Shown piece after piece: positions 57,640 to 64,000 of a stretch of DNA of 64,000 nucleotides (the first letter of the stretch is position 1; every line of letters starts with the position of its first letter). The notes beneath the pieces were generated by a model. That model did not search any database. It was not told where the DNA came from and saw only the letters and a program-made list of their open reading frames with translations. The DNA lies in contig NZ_CP125378.1 in the NCBI RefSeq assembly GCF_034008635.1, positions 1,044,001 to 1,108,000 on the forward strand, given 5' to 3'. Source of the DNA: Pseudomonas sp. P8_229 (lineage in GTDB: Bacteria > Pseudomonadota > Gammaproteobacteria > Pseudomonadales > Pseudomonadaceae). The translations under genes and the position numbers were made by a program.

Positions 57640-58974
57640 ATGCCGAAACCTGCCATTGCGCTCGACTTACTATTGCTGCCAACCTGGCTGGTACCCGTCG
57701 AACCCGCAGGCGTTGTGCTCAAGGAGCACGGCCTGGGCATCCGCGACGGTCGCATCGTGTTTATCGGCCCACGCGCCGAAGCACTGAAGTGTAACGCCAC
57801 TGAAATCCGTGAATTGCCGGACGTGCTCCTCGCCCCAGGTTTGATCAACGCCCACGGCCATGCGGCGATGACCCTGTTCCGTGGCCTGGCCGACGATCTG
57901 CCACTGATGACCTGGCTGGAAAACCACATCTGGCCGGCCGAGGCCAAATGGGTCGATGAAGATTTCGTGCGTGATGGCACCGATCTGGCGATTGCCGAGC
58001 AAATCAAGGGTGGCATCACCTGTTTTTCGGACATGTACTTCTTCCCGAAAGTCGCCAGCGAGCGCGTGCACAACAGCGGTATTCGCGCGCAGATCGCGAT
58101 TCCGATCCTCGATTTCCCGATCCCGGGCGCCAGCAGTGCCGATGAGGCCATTCGTCAGGGCGTCGAGCTGTTCGGCGATCTGAAGCATCACGACCGGATC
58201 AAGATCACTTTCGGCCCTCATGCACCCTACACCGTGGGCGACGAGAACCTGGAAAAAATCCGCGTGATCGCCGAAGAGCTGGACGCGTCGATCCACATGC
58301 ATGTCCACGAAACCGCCTTCGAAGTGCAGCAATCGCTGGAACAGCGCGGCGAGCGGCCACTGGCCCGTCTCGGTCGTCTGGGCTTGCTCGGTCCGCGCTT
58401 CCAGGCGGTGCACATGACCCAGATCAGCGATGACGATCTCGCATTGCTGGTAGAAAGCAACACCAGCGTGATCCACTGTCCCGAGTCGAATCTCAAGCTG
58501 GCCAGCGGTTTCTGCCCGGTGGAGCGCCTGTGGCAGGCCGGGGTCAATGTGGCAGTCGGCACCGATGGCGCGGCGAGTAACAACGATCTCGACCTGCTCG
58601 GCGAAACCCGTACCGCCGCCCTGCTGGCCAAAGCCGTCGCCGGTTCGGCCACTGCGCTGGACGCCCATCGCGCGCTGCGCATGGCCACGCTCAACGGCGC
58701 CCGCGCATTGGGCATCGAAGCGCAGGTCGGCTCGCTGGAGATTGGCAAAGCCGCCGACATCGTCGCCTTCGACCTGTCCGGCCTGGCCCAGCAACCGGTC
58801 TACGACCCGGTCTCGCAGCTTATATATGCCACCGGCCGCGATTGCGTGAAACACCTGTGGGTCGCCGGCAAACAGTTACTCGACGACCGGCGCCTGACCC
58901 GCCTGGATGAACAACAGCTGGGCGCTACCGCCCGAGCCTGGGGCCAGCGCATCAGCGGCCATACCGAATCGTAA
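57640..58974 (+). CDS. mtaD: 5'-methylthioadenosine / S-adenosylhomocysteine deaminase
   Basis: This 444-residue amidohydrolase (TRZ/ATZ family) has the metal-binding [25 protein letters not shown], the [11 protein letters not shown] loop and [17 protein letters not shown]. In pseudomonads the orthologue deaminates methylthioadenosine to methylthioinosine; the neighbour mtnA acts later in the same salvage path. ATG 57640 gives the normal start [14 protein letters not shown]; the long upstream frame crosses mtnA and is rejected. Confidence 0.93.
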   Translation: MPKPAIALDLLLLPTWLVPVEPAGVVLKEHGLGIRDGRIVFIGPRAEALKCNATEIRELPDVLLAPGLINAHGHAAMTLFRGLADDLPLMTWLENHIWPAEAKWVDEDFVRDGTDLAIAEQIKGGITCFSDMYFFPKVASERVHNSGIRAQIAIPILDFPIPGASSADEAIRQGVELFGDLKHHDRIKITFGPHAPYTVGDENLEKIRVIAEELDASIHMHVHETAFEVQQSLEQRGERPLARLGRLGLLGPRFQAVHMTQISDDDLALLVESNTSVIHCPESNLKLASGFCPVERLWQAGVNVAVGTDGAASNNDLDLLGETRTAALLAKAVAGSATALDAHRALRMATLNGARALGIEAQVGSLEIGKAADIVAFDLSGLAQQPVYDPVSQLIYATGRDCVKHLWVAGKQLLDDRRLTRLDEQQLGATARAWGQRISGHTES

Positions 58975-58977
58975 ACA

Positions 58978-58997
58978 CCCCGGCGCAGACTCCGGGG
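58978..58997 (+). terminator. weak hairpin between mtaD and ubiG
   Basis: CCCCGG and CCGGGG form a six-base stem; CTACAGCCTTTTTC follows, so the T run is displaced. It may be a partial terminator. Confidence 0.4.
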
Positions 58998-59031
58998 CTA
59001 CAGCCTTTTTCAAGTTTTAGAGGAATACATC

Positions 59032-59730
59032 ATGAGCAACGTCGACCACGCCGAAATCGCCAAATTCGAAGCCCTGGCCCATCGCTGGTGGGACCGCGAA
59101 AGCGAGTTCAAACCGCTGCACGACATCAACCCGCTGCGGGTGAACTGGATTGACGAGCGGGTCAATCTGGCCGGCAAGAAGGTCCTCGACGTCGGTTGCG
59201 GCGGCGGCATCCTCAGCGAAGCCATGGCTCAACGCGGCGCAACCGTGATGGGTATCGATATGGGCGAAGCGCCACTGGCGGTCGCACAGTTGCATCAGCT
59301 GGAATCCGGCGTCAGCGTCGAATACCGCCAGATCACCGCCGAAGCCCTGGCCGAGGAAATGCCCGAGCAGTTCGACGTCGTGACTTGCCTGGAAATGCTG
59401 GAACACGTGCCGGACCCGTCGTCGGTGATCCGCGCCTGCTTCCGCATGGTCAAGCCGGGTGGCCAGGTGTTCTTCTCGACCATCAACCGCAACCCGAAGG
59501 CGTATCTGTTCGCCATCGTCGGCGCCGAATACATCATGAAGCTGCTGCCGCGCGGCACCCACGACTTCAAGAAATTCATCCGCCCTTCCGAGCTGGGCGC
59601 CTGGAGCCGCATCGCCGGCCTGACCGTCAAGGACATCATCGGCCTGACCTACAACCCGCTGACCAAGCACTACAAGCTGGCCAACGATGTTGACGTCAAC
59701 TACATGATCCAGACCCTGCGCGAGGAGTAA
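59032..59730 (+). CDS. ubiG: ubiquinone biosynthesis O-methyltransferase
   Basis: This 232-residue SAM methyltransferase shows the UbiG start [14 protein letters not shown], the SAM motif [16 protein letters not shown] and [13 protein letters not shown]. It carries out both O-methylations in ubiquinone synthesis. AGAGGAA lies upstream. The stop lies four bases before mupP. Confidence 0.95.
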   Translation: MSNVDHAEIAKFEALAHRWWDRESEFKPLHDINPLRVNWIDERVNLAGKKVLDVGCGGGILSEAMAQRGATVMGIDMGEAPLAVAQLHQLESGVSVEYRQITAEALAEEMPEQFDVVTCLEMLEHVPDPSSVIRACFRMVKPGGQVFFSTINRNPKAYLFAIVGAEYIMKLLPRGTHDFKKFIRPSELGAWSRIAGLTVKDIIGLTYNPLTKHYKLANDVDVNYMIQTLREE

Positions 59731-59734
59731 GCCG

Positions 59735-60406
59735 ATGGCCATCAGAGCAGTTCTTTTCGACATGGACGGCACCCTGCTCGACACCGCGCCGGATTTCATC
59801 GCCATTTGCCAGGCGATGCGCGCGGATCGTGGCTTGCCGCCGATGAATGACCAGCACATCCGCGACGAGATCTCCGGCGGCGCCAAAGCCATGGTCGCCG
59901 TGACCTTTTCGATGGACCCGGAATCGCCGGGGTTCGAGGAACTGCGCCTGGATTTTCTCGAGCGCTATCTAGTGGGTTGTGCGGTGCACAGCAAACTGTT
60001 CGACGGCATGGGCGAACTGTTGGCAGATATCGAAAAGGCCAACCTGATCTGGGGCGTGGTCACCAACAAGCCGCTGCGCTTTGCCGAGCCGATCATGCAA
60101 CAGCTGGGGCTGGCCGAGCGTTCGGCGCTGCTGATCTGCCCGGATCACGTGAAGAACAGCAAGCCGGACCCGGAACCGTTGATCCTCGCGTGCAAGATGC
60201 TTGATCTGGATCCATCGACCGTTCTGTTTGTCGGCGATGATCTGCGCGATATCGAATCCGGGCGCGATGCCGGCACTAAAACGGCCGCCGTGACCTACGG
60301 CTACATCCATCCGGACGACAACCCGCGGTACTGGGGCGCAGATGTGGTGGTGGATCATCCGCTGGAATTGCGCAAGGTGCTTGATAGCGCGCTCTGCAGC
60401 TGCTGA
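59735..60406 (+). CDS. mupP: N-acetylmuramic acid 6-phosphate phosphatase (HAD)
   Basis: This 223-residue HAD hydrolase has [13 protein letters not shown] (nucleophile Asp), VVTNKPLRF and [16 protein letters not shown]. Placed right after ubiG in pseudomonads this is MupP of the anabolic cell-wall recycling route, formerly annotated phosphoglycolate phosphatase. It is translationally linked to ubiG. Confidence 0.9.
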   Translation: MAIRAVLFDMDGTLLDTAPDFIAICQAMRADRGLPPMNDQHIRDEISGGAKAMVAVTFSMDPESPGFEELRLDFLERYLVGCAVHSKLFDGMGELLADIEKANLIWGVVTNKPLRFAEPIMQQLGLAERSALLICPDHVKNSKPDPEPLILACKMLDLDPSTVLFVGDDLRDIESGRDAGTKTAAVTYGYIHPDDNPRYWGADVVVDHPLELRKVLDSALCSC

Positions 60407-60422
60407 AAACGGCCGTTGTAGC

Positions 60423-60531
60423 GAGGGGATTTATCCCCGATGGGTTGCCAAGCAGCCCCCGCATTCTTTCAGGTCGATTCGATATGCAGGTTTCACGACT
60501 GCTTCGCAGCCGGTCGAGGATAAATCCCCTC
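60423..60531. repeat. inverted repeat with GAGGGGATTTATCC ends
   Basis: GAGGGGATTTATCC at 60423-60436 is matched by GGATAAATCCCCTC at 60518-60531 around a non-coding centre. This is another dispersed short element seen in pseudomonads, inserted between mupP and the YciK-like gene. Confidence 0.75.
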
Positions 60532-60574
60532 ACCACAGGGAAGCAGGTCTTCATGAATGGATTGTGAGGTTTTT

Positions 60575-61315
60575 ATGTTTGATTACTCCGCTCGTCCCGA
60601 ATTGCTCAAGGACCGGGTCATTCTGGTCACCGGTGCCGGTCGCGGCATCGGCGCGGCGGCCGCGAAAACCTATGCCGCCCACGGCGCCACGGTGCTGTTG
60701 CTGGGCAAGACCGAAGCCAATCTGACGCAGGTCTACGACGAGATCGAAGCGGCAGGCCATCCGCAACCGGCAGTGATCCCGTTCAACCTCGAGACCGCTC
60801 TGCCCCATCAGTACGATGAGCTGGCGGCGATGATCGAGACCGAATTCGGCCATCTCGACGGCCTGCTGCACAACGCCTCGATCATTGGTCCGCGCACGCC
60901 GATCGAACAGCTGTCGGGCGAGAACTTCATGCGGGTCATGCACGTCAACGTCAACGCCATGTTCATGCTGACCAGCACCCTGCTGCCGTTGCTCAAGCTG
61001 TCGCAGGACGCCTCGGTGGTGTTCACCTCCAGCAGCGTCGGACGCAAGGGCCGGGCCTACTGGGGTGCCTATGGGGTATCGAAGTTCGCCACCGAAGGCC
61101 TGATGCAAACCCTGGCCGATGAAGTCGACGGCGTGGCACCGGTACGCTCCAACAGCATCAACCCAGGCGGCACCCGCACCAGCATGCGTGCCCAGGCTTA
61201 CCCGGGAGAAAATCCGCTGAACAATCCGACCCCGGAAGAGATCATGCCGCTGTACCTGTACCTGATGGGCCCGGACAGCACGGGCATCAATGGCCAGGCA
61301 TTCAACGCGCAATAA
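60575..61315 (+). CDS. YciK-family short-chain oxidoreductase
   Basis: This 246-residue SDR shows TGAGRGIG, LHNASIIGPRTP and the catalytic YGVSK (with SSSVG before it), as in E. coli YciK. The substrate is unknown. GAGG precedes ATG 60575. The order ubiG-mupP-yciK is conserved in pseudomonads. Confidence 0.88.
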   Translation: MFDYSARPELLKDRVILVTGAGRGIGAAAAKTYAAHGATVLLLGKTEANLTQVYDEIEAAGHPQPAVIPFNLETALPHQYDELAAMIETEFGHLDGLLHNASIIGPRTPIEQLSGENFMRVMHVNVNAMFMLTSTLLPLLKLSQDASVVFTSSSVGRKGRAYWGAYGVSKFATEGLMQTLADEVDGVAPVRSNSINPGGTRTSMRAQAYPGENPLNNPTPEEIMPLYLYLMGPDSTGINGQAFNAQ

Positions 61316-61677
61316 CTGCCATACGTCGCTTTTGTTGCCGTGGCGGATTACCGTCGCGGCACACAATTGCCGCTTCCCGTCATCACACTTCAGTCAAATA
61401 TCCGCCACCCAAGCTCAAAGCAAAACGCCATCCCATTGATTTACAACGGTTTAAATTTACATGAACCGAATGGCATGACTTTCGCTCTAATTTTCCTCAA
61501 AGCATGCCGTGTGAAAGCACTGGGGCCAGGCCGATTTCGATAGCTGACTAATCGTCATCAGGCAGACTAAACTTACGCCAAATGTCCTACGGGACTGATG
61601 GATCAGTATGACGCGCAGCCCATAGCCGCTCTCACCCAGCCTGTAAGACAGACTTACTGCTTAGGGGCTCACGCCAT
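61316..61677 (+). other. 362-bp gap before the GGDEF gene
   Basis: A GC-rich hairpin (TGCCG...CGGCA, about 61338-61363) follows the SDR gene and may end its transcript. The remainder is AT-richer and should hold the promoter of the cyclase gene; a TGGCATGACTTTCGC stretch only loosely resembles a sigma-54 site. No gene or RNA is recognised. Confidence 0.4.
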
Positions 61678-62604
61678 ATGAAATCACCCTCCCAGACCAA
61701 TGCAATTGACTTTGACAGTGCCAAATTGCAACGCCTGGGCTTTGGTCTGCTGCCTCCACTTCTGGAACGCCCGGCCAGTCTGGCGCAATTGCGCCAGCAA
61801 ATGAGCCTGCAACTGCAAACCAGTCTTGAACCGCAACGCATCCTCGGTCTGTTCTTTCGCGAAGTTCAGCGTCTCGTGCCGCTCGACGCCTTGAGCTATG
61901 TGCATCAGGGCAGCGACCTGCGCCTGGAGTTCGGCGCCCGCGGTCACCACTCGGTCAGCTACAGCCTCAGCCATGAAGGCGAGCATCTGGGCGAGCTGGT
62001 GTTTCGCCGCAACCAGCGCTTCAGCGAGCAGGAACAGGGCAACCTCGAATCGCTGTTGTCGTCGCTATTGTTCCCGATGCGCAACGCCCTGCTCTACCGC
62101 GCCGCGACGCAAAGCGCACTGCGCGACCCGTTAACCGGAACCGGCAACCGGATCGCCATGGAACAGACCCTGCAACGCGAGATCGACATGTCCCGGCGGC
62201 ACCTGCAACCGTTGTCGGTGCTGATGCTCGACATCGACCACTTCAAACGAGTCAACGACAGCCACGGACACAGTGCCGGGGACGACGTGCTCAAGGCGGT
62301 GGCAGCGTCGATCAAGGGCCAGTTGCGCAACGTCGACATGGTGTTTCGCTATGGCGGGGAAGAGTTTCTGATCCTGCTGTCCAACACCGGGCGGGAGGCG
62401 GCAGCAATGGTCGGCGAGCGCCTGCGCCATGCCGCACAAGCCGCGGAATACTTCGCTGACGGCCATTTGATTGACCTGACCGTGAGCCTCGGATGCTCGA
62501 CCCTGCTGCCGGGGGAATCGGCCGACAGCCTGCTGCGCCGCGCCGACAGCGCGTTGTATGTGGCCAAGCGCGAAGGTCGTAATCGCCTGGCGATGGCTGG
62601 CTAA
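61678..62604 (+). CDS. diguanylate cyclase with N-terminal GAF-like domain
   Basis: This 308-residue cytoplasmic protein has a GAF-like sensor (about 25-140) and a GGDEF domain (about 145-305). The active site reads GGEEF (226-230), and the product-inhibition I-site RxxD (RNVD) lies five residues before it, so cyclase activity and feedback are expected. It makes c-di-GMP. The signal it senses is unknown. Confidence 0.92.
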   Translation: MKSPSQTNAIDFDSAKLQRLGFGLLPPLLERPASLAQLRQQMSLQLQTSLEPQRILGLFFREVQRLVPLDALSYVHQGSDLRLEFGARGHHSVSYSLSHEGEHLGELVFRRNQRFSEQEQGNLESLLSSLLFPMRNALLYRAATQSALRDPLTGTGNRIAMEQTLQREIDMSRRHLQPLSVLMLDIDHFKRVNDSHGHSAGDDVLKAVAASIKGQLRNVDMVFRYGGEEFLILLSNTGREAAAMVGERLRHAAQAAEYFADGHLIDLTVSLGCSTLLPGESADSLLRRADSALYVAKREGRNRLAMAG

Positions 62605-62629
62605 CGTCTGTTGACCACCGCAAAACAAA

Positions 62630-62718
62630 TGCAGGAGCGGGCTTGCTCGCGAATGCGATCTGACATTCAACATCCAGTTGACTGAAAGTCCGCCTTCGCG
62701 AGCAAGCCCGCTCCCACA
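62630..62718. repeat. REPIN, family B
   Basis: GGAGCGGGCTTGCTCGCGA (62634-62652) and its complement (62696-62716) flank about 43 bp between the convergent cyclase and TenA-like genes. Confidence 0.9.
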
Positions 62719-62744
62719 TTTTTGCTTTGTGTTTCGCCGCTTGA

Positions 62745-63539
62745 TCAGCTCTCGACTACAACCCGACGCTCTCGGCCGACCAACAGACGCTCCGAGGTTT
62801 CCAGTTGCATGCAGCGCTCAAGGAACAGGTACATGTAGTCGTAGCTCTTGCAGACCGCCTGACGCAGTTCGGTCTGCAATGCCTTGCTCGGGTTCATCCC
62901 CGCCAGCGTACAGATGATTTCCAGCGCTTCCCAGGGATGGGCGTCGTCATACTGGGCATGCATCTTCAGCCACTTCATGGCGCGCTTGCGCTCCTCTTCA
63001 GGGAACGCCGCGGCGTATACGCCAGTGGAGCAGACGAGTGCCGACCATTCCCCGGTCGCGCCTTCGATTGCATAGTTGGTGGCGGCAATGGCAACGATCA
63101 GCGAATCCGCCGAACTTGTATGCCAGCACCAGTGACTCAGGGCATGCAGCTCGGGCGGTACTTGCTGGGCCTGCAGATCCTCCAGGCTCACCCCATGCGC
63201 GCGGCTCCAGTTCAGCCAATAGTCGGCATGGTTGAGCTCGACGCGGATGTTGCGCATCAGCCAGCGGCGCGCCATGTCCTCCCCAGGATGGCGGGCAAAT
63301 TTGGTCTTGGTCAGGTTCTGCGCCATATACAACGCAAACTGTTCAACGACCGGCCAGCCCCCGATCAGGTACTGACGCATGGTCTTGGCGCTGAGCTTGT
63401 TATCGCGCATGCGCAGGTACAGTTCATGCTCGACAACCCGGCGCTTGCTCTCGCTGCAATCCACAATGAGCTGTTGTGCCCAGGCAGGATAACTTGCAGC
63501 TTCCATGAGTGGTCCGGTTCGGTTGAATGTGTCGATCAC
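62745..63539 (-). CDS. TenA/PqqC-like iron-containing redox enzyme family protein
   Basis: This 264-residue, all-helical protein has the haem-oxygenase-like fold pattern of TenA/PqqC relatives: VEHELYLRMRDNKLS, RNIRVELNHADYWLNW, AIEGATGEWSALVC and KMHAQYDDAHPWEALEII, with Glu/His metal-ligand candidates. Function is unknown. The start is GTG 63539 with AGGAG six bases upstream; the longer frame lacks support. Confidence 0.82.
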   Translation of the reverse strand: MIDTFNRTGPLMEAASYPAWAQQLIVDCSESKRRVVEHELYLRMRDNKLSAKTMRQYLIGGWPVVEQFALYMAQNLTKTKFARHPGEDMARRWLMRNIRVELNHADYWLNWSRAHGVSLEDLQAQQVPPELHALSHWCWHTSSADSLIVAIAATNYAIEGATGEWSALVCSTGVYAAAFPEEERKRAMKWLKMHAQYDDAHPWEALEIICTLAGMNPSKALQTELRQAVCKSYDYMYLFLERCMQLETSERLLVGRERRVVVES

Positions 63540-63585
63540 TGTTCGGCTCCTTTTGATTTGTGATTGTAAGGATCGGCAAGAGATT

Positions 63586-64000
63586 TCAACGGAACGTGCC
63601 AGGCGCCTTGAACAACAACGGCTGCGGCCTGGCGGGCCGACTTTGCAAACTGTCACAGGTAAACAATTGCGGGCGTTCGATGACATAACCCTGAGCGTAA
63701 TCCACCCCGATTTCAAGCAATGCCTGCTCGATCTGGGTTGTTTCAACAAACTCGGCAATTGTCTGCTTACCCATGACATGCCCGATGTGATTGATCACTT
63801 CGACCATTGCGCGGTTAATCGGGTCGTCCAGCATATCCTTTACGAAACTCCCGTCGATCTTCAGGAAGTCTACAGGCAAATGTTTCAGATAAGCGAATGA
63901 AGACATTCCGGCACAAAAATCATCAAGTGAGAAGTAACATCCTAAGCCTTTGAGTTCATTAATAAATCGAATTGCACTCCCAAGATTTGCAATTGCACTG
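63586..64000 (-). CDS. EAL domain protein (C-terminal part, start off window)
   Basis: The frame enters from the right edge (SAIANLGSAIRFINELKG) and shows the EAL core: SLDDFCAGMSSFAYL, VDFLKIDGSFVKDM, KQTIAEFVET and GVDYAQGYVIERP. The metal-ligand DD is kept, but the usual DDFG(S/T)G reads DDFCAG. It is a candidate c-di-GMP phosphodiesterase or GGDEF-EAL hybrid; upstream domains are outside the window. Confidence 0.88.
   Translation of the reverse strand, partial: SAIANLGSAIRFINELKGLGCYFSLDDFCAGMSSFAYLKHLPVDFLKIDGSFVKDMLDDPINRAMVEVINHIGHVMGKQTIAEFVETTQIEQALLEIGVDYAQGYVIERPQLFTCDSLQSRPARPQPLLFKAPGTFR

Noticed and set aside
61340..61543. 67-codon plus-strand frame in the gap before the GGDEF gene
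   Set aside because: No ribosome site, no hydrophobic or domain pattern.

Overview
This 64-kb window is chromosomal DNA of a fluorescent-group Pseudomonas. Three things point there. The core gene order (rpsA, cmk, fused tyrA-aroA, hisC, pheA, serC, gyrA, mtnA, mtaD, ubiG, mupP, SDR) matches the pseudomonad chromosome. The GC content and codon use are high. Many intergenic gaps carry paired REP palindromes (REPINs) of the P. fluorescens type. I see no rRNA, tRNA, CRISPR, insertion sequence or prophage genes.

Left part (1-21.5 kb). This holds a truncated MltF-like transglycosylase/solute-binding gene, tatD, a chemoreceptor, an Mpo1-like membrane protein, an acyl-CoA thioesterase, a CHAD protein, a small lipoprotein and a patatin phospholipase. 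The complete potassium operon kdpFABCDE follows on the minus strand; it includes the 29-codon kdpF, and its kdpB/kdpC and kdpC/kdpD junctions each carry a repeat element. Next come a lone ethanolamine permease gene behind a good sigma-54 promoter match, a DUF2897 gene, and a TetR/FabF/SDR group.

Middle part (21.1-44.3 kb, minus strand). This is a lipopolysaccharide O-antigen locus lying between ihfB and wbpM/comEA, the same place as the O-specific antigen locus of P. aeruginosa. It encodes dTDP-sugar enzymes (RmlB, RmlD, RmlA, but no RmlC), a WbpV-like epimerase/reductase, the WbpL-type initiating transferase, WecB, WbpM, several glycosyltransferases and an ABC exporter (Wzm/Wzt with a C-terminal extension). 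No Wzx, Wzy or Wzz is visible, so this looks like an ABC-transporter-dependent O antigen. Its most interesting part is a three-gene block: wzt, a double-methyltransferase protein whose C-terminus is a coiled coil built from near-identical 14-residue (42-bp) repeats, and a 1,272-residue glycosyltransferase with three putative catalytic modules. By analogy with E. coli WbdD/WbdA, I infer a chain-capping and length-measuring machine. A terminal acyltransferase-3 gene appears broken by a frameshift at a six-base A run.

Right part (44-64 kb). This is core metabolism and information processing: ihfB, rpsA, cmk, the aromatic/serine genes as one overlapping minus-strand unit (serC-pheA-hisC-tyrA/aroA-cmk), then gyrA with a structured leader. 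The methionine-salvage pair mtnA/mtaD is divergent. Then come ubiG, mupP and a YciK-like SDR on the plus strand, and at the edge a GAF-GGDEF cyclase, a TenA/PqqC-like protein and the C-terminus of an EAL protein.
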